From positions 1 to 37,774 of the forward strand of contig NZ_JASBTN010000035.1 of NCBI RefSeq assembly GCF_030148435.1: 37,774 bases of DNA, read 5' to 3'. Positions 25,383 through 33,822 of the stretch are shown here, piece by piece. The translations under genes and the position numbers were made by a program. The stretch comes from Aliiroseovarius sp. Its GTDB lineage: Bacteria; Pseudomonadota; Alphaproteobacteria; Rhodobacterales; Rhodobacteraceae. Each line of letters starts with the position of its first letter. Positions within the stretch are counted from its first letter, which is position 1. A model generated the notes under the pieces. That model was given only the letters and a program-made list of their open reading frames with translations, was not told the DNA's origin and did no database searches.

Positions 25383-26792
25383 TCAGCCCCAGGGACCGAA
25401 ACCGAACATCATGTAGTCGCGCTGATAGGCTCCGCGCACCGCGGTTTCGATTTCCGTGTCATAGATATCGGCCAGGGCATGGGGGCGGTCCGGCTCGGCC
25501 ACGGGCAAGGTGGGCATGTCCAACCCCACCTCGGCCGCCAGGTTCCTGAGCCCTGCTTCGAGCTGGTCCTCGCGCAGCACGTGGTCTGGCAGCATGAACT
25601 GGCCAAATCCCTGCATCACCGCCGATTGCGTGGCCCAGGAGGCATCGACGCGGATACCGCTTTGCCCGGTCTGACTCTTTTTCACGAAATCAATGAAGGT
25701 CAGAAAGGCGGCGCGGTGGGCGTGGCGGTCCCAATCGTCACCCGGCAGGTGTTCGGGCAAGGGCACGTCGTAATTCTCCCGCAGGGCGGATTTGATCTCC
25801 CAGAAGGTTTCGGGCCCATCCTGGAGAAAGTGTTTGCAGAAGGCGGCGTGCAACCGTGCGACCGGATGGCGCAACACGGTAAAGGTGCGATGGCCTTTGT
25901 GCTGGCGCTTCCATTGGCGCAGGGTTTTCTGGGTAAAGCCGGCCGTGGTTTCTCCGAACCCCTGCATCCATCCCCTTACCCGATCCTCCGGCCCGCCCTT
26001 GATCGGCAAGAAGATCAGAGGCGTGTCGCCGGCATGCACATAGGTTGGCACAGCCGGCGGGCGGGCGGGTTCGAAATTCGGCACCCGGCCCAGATCCCAA
26101 AGATCCACCTTGGCGACGACCTCAACCAGGTCGTCGTAGTTCCTGACCTTGTCCTTGAGCGGCTCCGGGTTCTGCTTTTTGAACTTGCCGGCGAACTCCG
26201 TCAGCTCACCCTCAACCCCCAGGAAACACCCCAGCCCGTTCAGAAACTCCAGATCCTGGGTTTCCTCATAGTCGATATAAAACGCCGTCTGGCCGGTTCT
26301 CTGCAGCGCATGTTTGATTTTCAGCTGAAACGCCTTGAAGCGGTAGAACAGCTTCTCGAACTCCTCAGGCTCGATCCGCGCCTTGATCTTGCGCGCGTCC
26401 TTGACGTCATTGAGCTGCCACTGGTCGGTTTCCCAGGCAATCTTGCGGCTGACATAGGCCTCCACGTGGTTGCGGGTCAGGATCACCTTTGCACAGCGCG
26501 GGTCATTGATCGCCGCTTCGAACACCCGCGGATCATGGTCGGAAAAGAAACGGAACCCCGGCATGCCCGGCGCATGTTCGACCATACGCTGTACCAGCAA
26601 CATGGGATCGGCATCGCGCATCTTGACGGAAACGCCGAACAGTTCCTTCTGCTTGGGAGAGACCATGAAATAGGGATTGAATGCCTCGCCATAGCATTTG
26701 ATCCCGTCGAACTGATCCAGATTGGACTCCAGGAAATTCGATCCCGTGCGCATCTCCGCAAAGATGATGAAGTAGTCGTATTTGCGGGTCAT
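25383..26792 (-). CDS. Sulfotransferase with two tandem sulfotransferase-like domains (NodH-like)
   Basis: Sulfotransferases move sulfate from PAPS to a sugar or lipid. The 469-aa protein appears to have two such domains. Domain one has the 5'-phosphosulfate loop FAEMRTGSNFL (about residues 11-21) and the 3'-phosphate motif VILTRNHVEAYVS (103-115), as in NodH/Stf0. Domain two, from about residue 255, has LIFLPIKGGPEDRVRGW, a degenerate version of the HIPKTGGTS loop of the Sulfotransfer_2 family, and a good 3'-phosphate motif TFTVLRHPVARLHAAF (303-318). The second loop lacks the Lys-Thr-Gly-Gly-Thr-Ser order, so that domain may have lost catalysis and serve for acceptor binding. Three bases separate it from the GT14 gene. 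Acceptor unknown, probably surface glycan. Confidence 0.75.
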   Translation of the reverse strand: MTRKYDYFIIFAEMRTGSNFLESNLDQFDGIKCYGEAFNPYFMVSPKQKELFGVSVKMRDADPMLLVQRMVEHAPGMPGFRFFSDHDPRVFEAAINDPRCAKVILTRNHVEAYVSRKIAWETDQWQLNDVKDARKIKARIEPEEFEKLFYRFKAFQLKIKHALQRTGQTAFYIDYEETQDLEFLNGLGCFLGVEGELTEFAGKFKKQNPEPLKDKVRNYDDLVEVVAKVDLWDLGRVPNFEPARPPAVPTYVHAGDTPLIFLPIKGGPEDRVRGWMQGFGETTAGFTQKTLRQWKRQHKGHRTFTVLRHPVARLHAAFCKHFLQDGPETFWEIKSALRENYDVPLPEHLPGDDWDRHAHRAAFLTFIDFVKKSQTGQSGIRVDASWATQSAVMQGFGQFMLPDHVLREDQLEAGLRNLAAEVGLDMPTLPVAEPDRPHALADIYDTEIETAVRGAYQRDYMMFGFGPWG

Positions 26793-26795
26793 GGT

Positions 26796-28493
26796 CTATT
26801 TCACCAAATAGGGTTTGCGCGCCTTGCGCGGATTGTTCACCGGGTCGGCACCGGCGGGGAAATCACCCATCAGATGCGGCTGCATGCCCTGGTTCTTGAG
26901 GTTTTGCAGGAACTGGCCAAAGCCCTCCAGGTTAACCATCTTCGGCGCCTCGGCCAGACGGTGCGGGCTGCGCACGCCGATCTCATCGATGATGGTCTGC
27001 AGGGGCTCCATCGGATTGTCCACGAAGTCGGCCATGGTCCAGATCCGCACCCGTGCCTTCGAATAGAAGCTGCGCAGAACATCGATATGTTCCGCTTCGA
27101 TTTTCTGCAGCCGGGCCGCTTCGCGCCGGATATCCGAGAAGTTGCGGTTCGAATTGAACAAAGGCACCGCCCAGGCGCCCGATATCACGCTGATCTGCGC
27201 ATTCGGGTCCTTGGCAATGAACCAATTGAGCGCCTGGTTGTCCCGCGGACCGAACTGGAAACACTGCCGTTCGCCCCGGGTGTTCCAGATCAGCGAGGTT
27301 AGAAAGGCGCGCGGGTTGTAATCGCGCACCGCCGCGCTGTCCGTCAGCGCCCCCGAGAACACCGTCTGGTTGCTGGCGAACTGAACCTGATCGGGTGCAA
27401 AGAGATGCCCGTGCACCCGCGCGCCAACCATGCGGTTGAGCCAGAGGTCAAAATCCTCGAACAGTTCGGAAAACCCCTCGAACACCGAATACTGTGCGCA
27501 GGTTGTACCGTTTTCCCAGCCTTCGTTCGGAAAACGGCTTTGCATCAGCAACCCGGGACGGCCCTTGGTGCGCCGCTCCACCGCCTTCGAGAAGATCCGG
27601 TCGATCTTGCCGGGGTTGGGTTCAGCCCCGCTCATCAGCTTGGCCGCATCCGACAGAAATCCGTCGTAGAGCTTGTTGGCATGGGGCCAGATCTTGCGCG
27701 CGACGAAACAGTCCGACCGGCGCAGAAGCTGCAGATGATCGTCGTAGAAAATATGCGGCTTGCCCTGGAAATCGAATTTCGACAGGGTCAGCGAACGGCT
27801 TTCAATATTGGTGGAATAGAGCCGGACCAGGGTCTGATAATAGCTTTCATCCGGGATCCAGACCCGTTTGAAATAGCGGTCATAGGTCTGACGCTCGGGA
27901 TCTTCCAGGATCGCCGACAGGGTCTGGCGGGTCAGGCACCACCACTGGCTGCCCAGGTGCGGGACGATCCCGTCCGGTATCTTGCGTTTGAAGCGGATCC
28001 GGCGCTGAATACTCACATAGCGGTCGAACAACCATCGCTGGCGCTTCCAGGAGAAGGGAAAGCGGAGGGTAAAGCGTTCGGCGTCCAGCCCGCCAACGGT
28101 CCAGGGCACATCCTCGGTCGTGACGCTTTCGATGAAATTGGTCATCGGCCGTTCGGCGAGATAATCGATCAGATCCTCGACCGGCCTGAGCGGCAGGCAC
28201 GACCCGGATGCCAGAAAGACATGGCGCACGTCGTCGAAGCTGCGCAGCATGACTTCCGACGCGGTCTGACTGGCGGCGACAAGGGACCAAGTGCCCCATT
28301 CGCAGCGGTGGCGACCGCAGAATTTCACGTTGTCCAGATCGGACAGGTCGGACATGAACCTCGAATAAGTCGCCCGCTTTACCCGCTTGTCGACATGGAT
28401 CACCACCGGGCAGCCGTTCGTCGCCCAATGGCGCGCGACCTGCCCTGCACGATCGAATGCCTCGTGCACCAGCATGATCACCCCGACCGTCAC
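26796..28493 (-). CDS. Core-2/I-branching-type (GT14) glycosyltransferase with C-terminal extension
   Basis: The 565-aa protein has an N-terminal GT14-type domain (about residues 1-270): VGVIMLVHEAFDRAGQVARHW, VVIHVDKRV, the HVFLASGSCLPLRPVEDL block (where the family has SGxDyPL), and LGSQWWCLTR followed by IPDESYYQTL with the likely acidic catalytic region. GT14 enzymes add beta-linked GlcNAc or xylose branches. The remaining 290 or so residues match no domain I can name; in Rhodobacteraceae such proteins carry a DUF5928-type extension, as I recall. GTG 28493 overlaps the stop of the upstream GT2 gene by GTGA. With the sulfotransferase it forms a coupled set that probably builds and sulfates a surface glycan. 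Confidence 0.75.
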   Translation of the reverse strand: MTVGVIMLVHEAFDRAGQVARHWATNGCPVVIHVDKRVKRATYSRFMSDLSDLDNVKFCGRHRCEWGTWSLVAASQTASEVMLRSFDDVRHVFLASGSCLPLRPVEDLIDYLAERPMTNFIESVTTEDVPWTVGGLDAERFTLRFPFSWKRQRWLFDRYVSIQRRIRFKRKIPDGIVPHLGSQWWCLTRQTLSAILEDPERQTYDRYFKRVWIPDESYYQTLVRLYSTNIESRSLTLSKFDFQGKPHIFYDDHLQLLRRSDCFVARKIWPHANKLYDGFLSDAAKLMSGAEPNPGKIDRIFSKAVERRTKGRPGLLMQSRFPNEGWENGTTCAQYSVFEGFSELFEDFDLWLNRMVGARVHGHLFAPDQVQFASNQTVFSGALTDSAAVRDYNPRAFLTSLIWNTRGERQCFQFGPRDNQALNWFIAKDPNAQISVISGAWAVPLFNSNRNFSDIRREAARLQKIEAEHIDVLRSFYSKARVRIWTMADFVDNPMEPLQTIIDEIGVRSPHRLAEAPKMVNLEGFGQFLQNLKNQGMQPHLMGDFPAGADPVNNPRKARKPYLVK

Positions 28494-29500
28494 GCCCAGT
28501 TCCCCTTGGACATGAGGCCCAGGATTTCAAGCTGGCGCCAGTTGATGTATTTCTCGCTCCACTTGCACCAGAGGTCCGGGTCGTCTTTCAGATGCTGGTG
28601 ATAGGCGCGGTATTCGTGGCTGCCGGCGTAATGCTGCTTGCGCTCCAGCTCCTCGGTGGCCTTGGCGGTAAAGGTGTCGAGGAACTTGGCGTGCAGAAGA
28701 CACCCCGACGCCTTTTCGCCCCCCCATTCGTCATAGACCAGGTTCAGCCCGCGCGGCAGCACCATGTGGGTGGAGCTGACAAACGTATAGTTGCGGTCCC
28801 ATTTCACCAGCGGGATCTTGTTCAGCGCCGGGGCGCGTCCGGGATTGTCATGGAAGAAGGCCCGTGTGCGCGGCCCGCCCTGTATCCACAGATTGCCGAA
28901 TTTCCTGTTCTTCTCGATCGTGTAGTTGCCGCTGTCAAACCAGCAGGCGATCTCGAACGGATCCTGGCCTTCGCGATAGGGCTGCGCATCCAGCGGACCC
29001 TTGGGGTACATGTCCAGGAGCATCGCACCGAAGCTCTTGATGCTGGACGCGTCCAGCCAGTCGGTCAGCGCGCGCAGCGGGCGGGTGTCGCAAAACGGGT
29101 AGACAAGGAACTCATCCGGATCGACCACCAGGCACCAGTGGCCATGGGCATATTTGCGTTGCAGCCAGTTCAGCCAGTCAACCCCGAACCGCGCGCGCTT
29201 GTAGCTGGCCTCGGTGGTCCAGAGCGAGACATCGGGTTGGTCCAGCAGATACTGCCGCGAGCCGTCGTCGCTGTCGTTGTCCACGATCAAGAAGTGGTTC
29301 ACCCCCTTGTCGCGATAGTATTTCAGGAAGAACGGCAGGCGGATCCGTTCGTTGCGCAGGGTGGAAAAGACCAGGATGTCGCTGGGCTTGATCGCTTCTG
29401 TGCGATCCACCATCTCGACCAATTCGCGACGCTTGCGAAAGGCGCGGATGCGCCATCGCTTGCGTTGCAGCCTCAGCCGATATGACCTCCACGCGCCCAA
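28490..29500 (-). CDS. Glycosyltransferase family 2-like protein (Glyco_tranf_2_4 type)
   Basis: The 336-aa protein has a basic N-terminus, then ILVFSTLRNERIRLPFFLKYYRDKGVNHFLIVDNDSDDGS (nucleotide-sugar binding), and the metal-binding DPDEF within WCLVVDPDEFLVYP, followed by MLLDMYPKGPLD. This is the layout of the soluble GT2-like group known as Glyco_tranf_2_4, also seen in GT92-like proteins. Sugar and acceptor cannot be read. TTG 29500 has AAGGGA upstream; an in-frame ATG at 29413 (MVDRTEAIKPSDIL) would still keep the catalytic domain and is a real alternative. It is the first gene of the leftward GT2-GT14-sulfotransferase set. Confidence 0.8.
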   Translation of the reverse strand: MGAWRSYRLRLQRKRWRIRAFRKRRELVEMVDRTEAIKPSDILVFSTLRNERIRLPFFLKYYRDKGVNHFLIVDNDSDDGSRQYLLDQPDVSLWTTEASYKRARFGVDWLNWLQRKYAHGHWCLVVDPDEFLVYPFCDTRPLRALTDWLDASSIKSFGAMLLDMYPKGPLDAQPYREGQDPFEIACWFDSGNYTIEKNRKFGNLWIQGGPRTRAFFHDNPGRAPALNKIPLVKWDRNYTFVSSTHMVLPRGLNLVYDEWGGEKASGCLLHAKFLDTFTAKATEELERKQHYAGSHEYRAYHQHLKDDPDLWCKWSEKYINWRQLEILGLMSKGNWA

Positions 29501-29549
29501 CCGTATCCCTTTTTCGCATTCGGCACCCGCATGGTCCCCCTTCGGCCTA

Positions 29550-30758
29550 TCACGTCACCTTTAAAACAAGGTTGAAATGATCCTGCCAAGTGGGAAGCTC
29601 TGCCGCCTCTTGCCTTGCCTCGCTACCAGTCGCCAAACCGGTTATGATTTTCGTCCAAGAATACATGTCGCGCGCATCGGCGTAAATGGCCATGTTTCCA
29701 AGGATTTCGCGATAGACGGGCAGGTCGTTTACAACCGCAGGCGTGCCCAGGGCGAGCGCCTCGGCAGGAGGCAGGCCGAAGCCCTCGGCAAAGGAGGGAA
29801 ACAGCAGCGCCCGGGCATCACGCACCAGGGCGGCAACCTGGCCGTCATCGAGCCCGTTCAGCTCGGTCACGTGGGCGGGCTTTTCGTCCAGCCGCGCAAA
29901 GACAGCATCATTGTTCCAGCCCCGGCTGCCGATGATGACAAGCTCAGGCGACACCTCCATGTCCTGCGCCAGCCTGTCCCAGACAGCAAGCAGCAGCGCA
30001 TGGTTCTTGCGCGGCTCGATCGTGCCCAGGGTGACGAAATAGGGCCGATCGGGAGAGACCGGCGCGGTGGTTGGCCGAGGCGGGGTGATACCAAGGTGCG
30101 ACACTATGCCATCGGGTACGCGACCCCAGCTGGCAAAATACCGTTCCGCATCCGCCCGGCTTTGTCCACTGTTGTAGATCACAAGGTCCGCCAAGGCCGA
30201 CACCCGCCGCATGCGGGCGCGGAAATCTTCAACAGTGCCGGGGCGTTGAAAGGCGGGCAGATCGAGCGGGATCACGTCGTGCACCAGAACCGAGGTCCGC
30301 GCACCGGCGGCATGAAAGGCCTCGAACACATGGCGCTGAAGGTTGGAATGTCCGACATTCAACCAGGTGGTGGCGGGCGGAAGGTGACGTTTCAGCATGG
30401 CCTGAAGCCCGCCGCGCCCGGCCCGAGCCAGAGAAAGGCGGCGCAGGTCGCTTTCCGCTGCGCGCCGGGCGTCGGAAGATCGCAGAAACAACCGCGACAA
30501 CAGGTCCGGAGCACCCCAGCCCGTGGCGCCGGTCAGGCGATCCCATAGCGCCTGTACCCCCGCGCGCTCCAACAGGACAAAGCCCATGCTGGTGCGCACG
30601 AGACCATACAGGGGATCGCTGCGGGTCAGCAGCTCCCGGACATAGGCGGCTTCGACCCGGTCGACTCCCGTCCAGGGGCCACGCCCCACACGCGAGACGA
30701 GGCGCGTCAGGTCCAGGCATCTGGCCCGCGCTGGCTCCGCCCCGGGTTCACCGGTCAT
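29550..30758 (-). CDS. Glycosyltransferase family 4 (GT-B)
   Basis: The 402-aa protein has a GT-B fold. The N-terminal half includes SVLVHDVIPLDLPAFQRPGT and LVIYNSGQSRADAERYF. The C-terminal half includes YFVTLGTIEPRKNHALLLAVW, LVIIGSRGWNNDAVF, and the catalytic end PSFAEGFGLPPAEALALGTPAVVNDLPVYREILG, the E-x7-E motif typical of GT4. Such enzymes add mannose, rhamnose or related sugars to exopolysaccharide or O-antigen; this one cannot be narrowed further. It starts six bases after the galU stop, so it probably shares the galU transcript and its UDP-glucose supply. Confidence 0.88.
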   Translation of the reverse strand: MTGEPGAEPARARCLDLTRLVSRVGRGPWTGVDRVEAAYVRELLTRSDPLYGLVRTSMGFVLLERAGVQALWDRLTGATGWGAPDLLSRLFLRSSDARRAAESDLRRLSLARAGRGGLQAMLKRHLPPATTWLNVGHSNLQRHVFEAFHAAGARTSVLVHDVIPLDLPAFQRPGTVEDFRARMRRVSALADLVIYNSGQSRADAERYFASWGRVPDGIVSHLGITPPRPTTAPVSPDRPYFVTLGTIEPRKNHALLLAVWDRLAQDMEVSPELVIIGSRGWNNDAVFARLDEKPAHVTELNGLDDGQVAALVRDARALLFPSFAEGFGLPPAEALALGTPAVVNDLPVYREILGNMAIYADARDMYSWTKIITGLATGSEARQEAAELPTWQDHFNLVLKVT

Positions 30759-30764
30759 GCGCAG

Positions 30765-31661
30765 TTACTCGGCTGCCTTCGTCAGGCTGACCATGTCTTC
30801 GAGATACGAGGTGAATTCGTCGCGCAGCTCGGGCCGCGCCATACCGAAGGCGACAGTGGCCCGAAGGAACCCGGCCTTGGAGCCGCAATCGAACCTCTCC
30901 CCCCGGAACCGGTAGCCATAGACGTCGCGATCCTGGTTGATTTCTTCGGCAATCGCATCGGTCAGCTGAATTTCCCCACCCGCACCGGATTTCATTCGGT
31001 TGAGGCTCTGCAACACTTTCGGTGTCAGGATATAGCGGCCAATCACGGCGAGGTTCGAGGGGGCTTGCTCTGCCGAAGGTTTTTCCACCATGCCCTTCAC
31101 GGACACCATAGTTCCCAAGTCACCCTTTACGTCCAAAATCCCGTAAGAGCTTGATTTTTCAGAAGGAACCTCCATCGCGGCAACCATGCAGCCGCCGGTG
31201 TCCTCATAGGCTTCGACCATTTGCTGCAGGCAAGGTTTTTCTGCCGCGATCACATCGTCGGGCAGGATCACCGCGAAGGGTTCGTTGTTGTTGATCAGGC
31301 GGCGCGCGCACCAGACCGCGTGGCCCAGCCCCAGCGCCTTATGCTGGCGGATATAGGCAATCGCACCGCTGTCCATGTTGGTGTCCTTCAACACCTCAAG
31401 CAGCTCATTCTTGCCCTTCTTGCGCAGCTCCTGTTCCAGGATCGGAGCGTTGTCGAAGTAATCCTCAAGCGCACCCTTGCCGCGCGAGGTGACGAAAATG
31501 AATTCCTTGATCCCGGCCGCGCGTGCTTCGTCGATCGCATATTGGATCAACGGTCGGTCCACCAGCGTCATGATCTCTTTCGGAATGCTCTTGGTCGCCG
31601 GAAGGAACCGTGTCCCCAACCCGGCGACGGGAAAGATAGCTTTCGTCACTTTGCGTTTCAT
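30765..31661 (-). CDS. galU: UTP-glucose-1-phosphate uridylyltransferase
   Basis: GalU makes UDP-glucose, precursor for surface glycans and UDP-glucuronate. The 298-aa protein shows FPVAGLGTRFLPATKSIPKEIM (nucleotide-binding start, residues 10-31), PLIQYAIDEA, ILPDDVI, VEKPS and the GGEIQLTDAIA block. Length and motifs match bacterial GalU throughout. The start ATG has GGGGA upstream. It heads the galU-GT4 pair; 98 bases separate it from the preceding GT2 gene, room for its own promoter. Confidence 0.96.
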   Translation of the reverse strand: MKRKVTKAIFPVAGLGTRFLPATKSIPKEIMTLVDRPLIQYAIDEARAAGIKEFIFVTSRGKGALEDYFDNAPILEQELRKKGKNELLEVLKDTNMDSGAIAYIRQHKALGLGHAVWCARRLINNNEPFAVILPDDVIAAEKPCLQQMVEAYEDTGGCMVAAMEVPSEKSSSYGILDVKGDLGTMVSVKGMVEKPSAEQAPSNLAVIGRYILTPKVLQSLNRMKSGAGGEIQLTDAIAEEINQDRDVYGYRFRGERFDCGSKAGFLRATVAFGMARPELRDEFTSYLEDMVSLTKAAE

Positions 31662-31759
31662 GTTTCCCCGTTTTTCTTAATCATCCGCCTGCAAGGCGTC
31701 CTGGTTACACTTGGAGTTGCCCGTGACCTTACGGCATTCTGCTTTCGTTTTTCCTAATG

Positions 31760-33022
31760 CTACTCGGGGGCCCTTGTCACGTCATCGCGGGGCGCTAACA
31801 TTTTTATCGAATGGCGCAGCCCCGCAACACGTCTCCACTCTTTTGCAACCCGAGCGTGAAACCCGATGATTTGAAATGTTTTTTCACCGCGACCGGCGCG
31901 GCCGAACATGCCGCCACGCTGCTCCCAAAACCCGTCGGGGTGGAAGCGGAGGTGATGAAAAAGCGTTGTTGGAGAGAACCGGAAAACAGTGACGGATTTG
32001 CCGGCGCGTGCCAGGGTTCGCGCCTTCACCCGCAGGCGGCGGCGCTGGTGAAACCGGCCGGAAACATACACCGGTTCCGGCGCCGGGCCCGGACGGAAGG
32101 TCAGGAAGGGTGGCGTCGATCCAACCAACGGCGGCAGAGCTGTGATCGGGTGCGCCAGCCCTTCGACCCAACCCGCGCGCAAAGTCCTCAAAAGGCGGTT
32201 CACGTCACGCGGCTCGCAGCTGCCGGCGACCATGTATCCCAGCAGCCGACGCCGCTGACGCGCCTCCAGTTCAGCAAGCCCCCCCCAGGGGTCGCGGTCA
32301 GGCGCGTGTTTGCGCAGGAACAGGGCCGAAGAGGCCCCGACCTCATGCAGCGACTTCGGCATGCGATCCGCTCCGCGCCGAACCGACGCGGCATAGCCGT
32401 GATGGACCTGTGCCAGAGGCACGATCGCGGTCACATGACCGGACAGGCGCAGGTTCACATCGGTTTCATCCAGATAGAAACGGAAACCCGGGTCAAAACC
32501 GCCGATCCTTGCCAGGATTTCGCGGCGAAAGGCGCTGTTGGTGCCTTCCGTCTTGATGCCGTGACCGGGGGTCGCACTGAAAAGCTGCGGCGCGTCGCCG
32601 TCCAGCTCCAGCGGAGCGGGCGTGCCCAGCGCATCCACCGTGTTTGCCCGCCATTGAAAACTGATCCCGTTGCGCCCGCGCACATAGCCTCCGGCAGCCA
32701 CCACGCGGGGGTCATCGAAGGGAGCCGCCAGGTGATCGAGCCAGCTCGGTTCGGGGACACTGTCATCATCGATGAACGCCACGAGTTCGCCGGATGACAG
32801 GGTCAGCCCCCGATTGCGCGCCGCGGAGATATTGAGCTCGTCAAACTCGGAAAGCTTTACGGGCAGACCGGTCGCGCGCACGGCGGCGGCACCAGCCGGG
32901 TCCGCGACGACGATGACTTCGAAATTCGGGTAGGCGAGCTGAGCAAGGCCGGTCAGGCAGCGTGTCAGCAGGGCCGGGCGCCCATGGCTGACAACGACGA
33001 CCGAAACCGGGGTATGCGTCAC
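31760..33022 (-). CDS. Glycosyltransferase family 2
   Basis: The 420-aa protein has a canonical GT-A domain: VSVVVVSHGRPALLTRCLTGL at residues 6-26, ISAARNRGL, FIDDDSVPEPSWL with the DDD metal site, and GTNSAFRREILARIGGFDPGFRFYLDETDVNLRL with the ED-like catalytic region. The last 180 residues are rich in arginine and match no family I know. GTG 33022 overlaps the kdsB stop by one base, so it is translationally linked to kdsB and cysQ. A role in an inner-core or surface-sugar step near KDO is inferred from this linkage only. Confidence 0.85.
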   Translation of the reverse strand: MTHTPVSVVVVSHGRPALLTRCLTGLAQLAYPNFEVIVVADPAGAAAVRATGLPVKLSEFDELNISAARNRGLTLSSGELVAFIDDDSVPEPSWLDHLAAPFDDPRVVAAGGYVRGRNGISFQWRANTVDALGTPAPLELDGDAPQLFSATPGHGIKTEGTNSAFRREILARIGGFDPGFRFYLDETDVNLRLSGHVTAIVPLAQVHHGYAASVRRGADRMPKSLHEVGASSALFLRKHAPDRDPWGGLAELEARQRRRLLGYMVAGSCEPRDVNRLLRTLRAGWVEGLAHPITALPPLVGSTPPFLTFRPGPAPEPVYVSGRFHQRRRLRVKARTLARAGKSVTVFRFSPTTLFHHLRFHPDGFWEQRGGMFGRAGRGEKTFQIIGFHARVAKEWRRVAGLRHSIKMLAPRDDVTRAPE

Positions 33023-33822
33023 TATTCCACCCCCATTTCCGCCAGCATTGCCTCGATCCGGGGCACGTCTTCGGGGTTGTTGAGTTCCCAGAACTGGCGC
33101 TCACGCGCGTCGACTTCGACGCATTGCACCGGGCGGTCGCGCTCCAGGAAGCGGAGCTGTTCAAGCCCTTCGAGGTCTTCCAGCTTGCCCGGCTCCCACA
33201 ATGGATAGGCGGCCAGGGCGGCAGGACGGTAGGCGTAGACTCCGACATGGTGGAACACCGGTGTCATCTCGTGGTCGGGCCAGCCATGGGTGGTGTAGGG
33301 GATGACTTCCTTGGAAAAATAGAGCGCCTTGCCCTCGGCCCCGAAAACCGCCGTGGTGCCACCGACACGGCCCGCCTTGCGGTCTTCCAGGAAGCCCGAC
33401 AGCGCCCGGCCGTCGCATCGCAGCACCGGGGTTGCGACCTCGGCGGTCGGATGGGCGTCCAGCGCTTCGACCAGGGCCTCGACGAACCAGGGCGGGGTCA
33501 GCGGCGCGTCGCCCTGCAGGTTCACCACGATATCGAACCCACCGCCCAGCGCATCCAGCGCCTCGGCGCAGCGTTCGGTGCCGTTCCGGCAAGAGGTGGA
33601 GGTCATCACAACCTCCGCCCCGAAGGCCTCGGCCCGGCTGCGGATCCGGGCATCGTCGGTCGCCACCACCACCCGATCCACCCCGCGCACCGCCCGGGCG
33701 GCTTCCCAGCTGCGGTGAATGAGCGGTTTGGACACCCCGCTCGCGCCCTTGAGCTCGGCCAGGGCCTTGCCCGGATAGCGCATCGAAGCGTAGCGGGCGG
33801 GAATGACGATGAGGGTGGACAT
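33022..33822 (-). CDS. kdsB: 3-deoxy-manno-octulosonate cytidylyltransferase (CMP-KDO synthetase)
   Basis: KdsB activates KDO as CMP-KDO, the donor used by WaaA (10476). The 266-aa protein begins STLIVIPARYASMRYPGKALAEL with the nucleotide-binding R-Y-x-S-x-R-x-P-G-K motif, and has VVVATDDARI, NGTERCAEAL, NLQGDAPL and HVGVYAYR, all typical. A capsule-specific KpsU paralogue would look similar, so which of the two it is cannot be decided from one copy. ATG 33822 overlaps the cysQ stop by one base (TGATG); a GTG one codon earlier is possible. Confidence 0.92.
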   Translation of the reverse strand: MSTLIVIPARYASMRYPGKALAELKGASGVSKPLIHRSWEAARAVRGVDRVVVATDDARIRSRAEAFGAEVVMTSTSCRNGTERCAEALDALGGGFDIVVNLQGDAPLTPPWFVEALVEALDAHPTAEVATPVLRCDGRALSGFLEDRKAGRVGGTTAVFGAEGKALYFSKEVIPYTTHGWPDHEMTPVFHHVGVYAYRPAALAAYPLWEPGKLEDLEGLEQLRFLERDRPVQCVEVDARERQFWELNNPEDVPRIEAMLAEMGVE

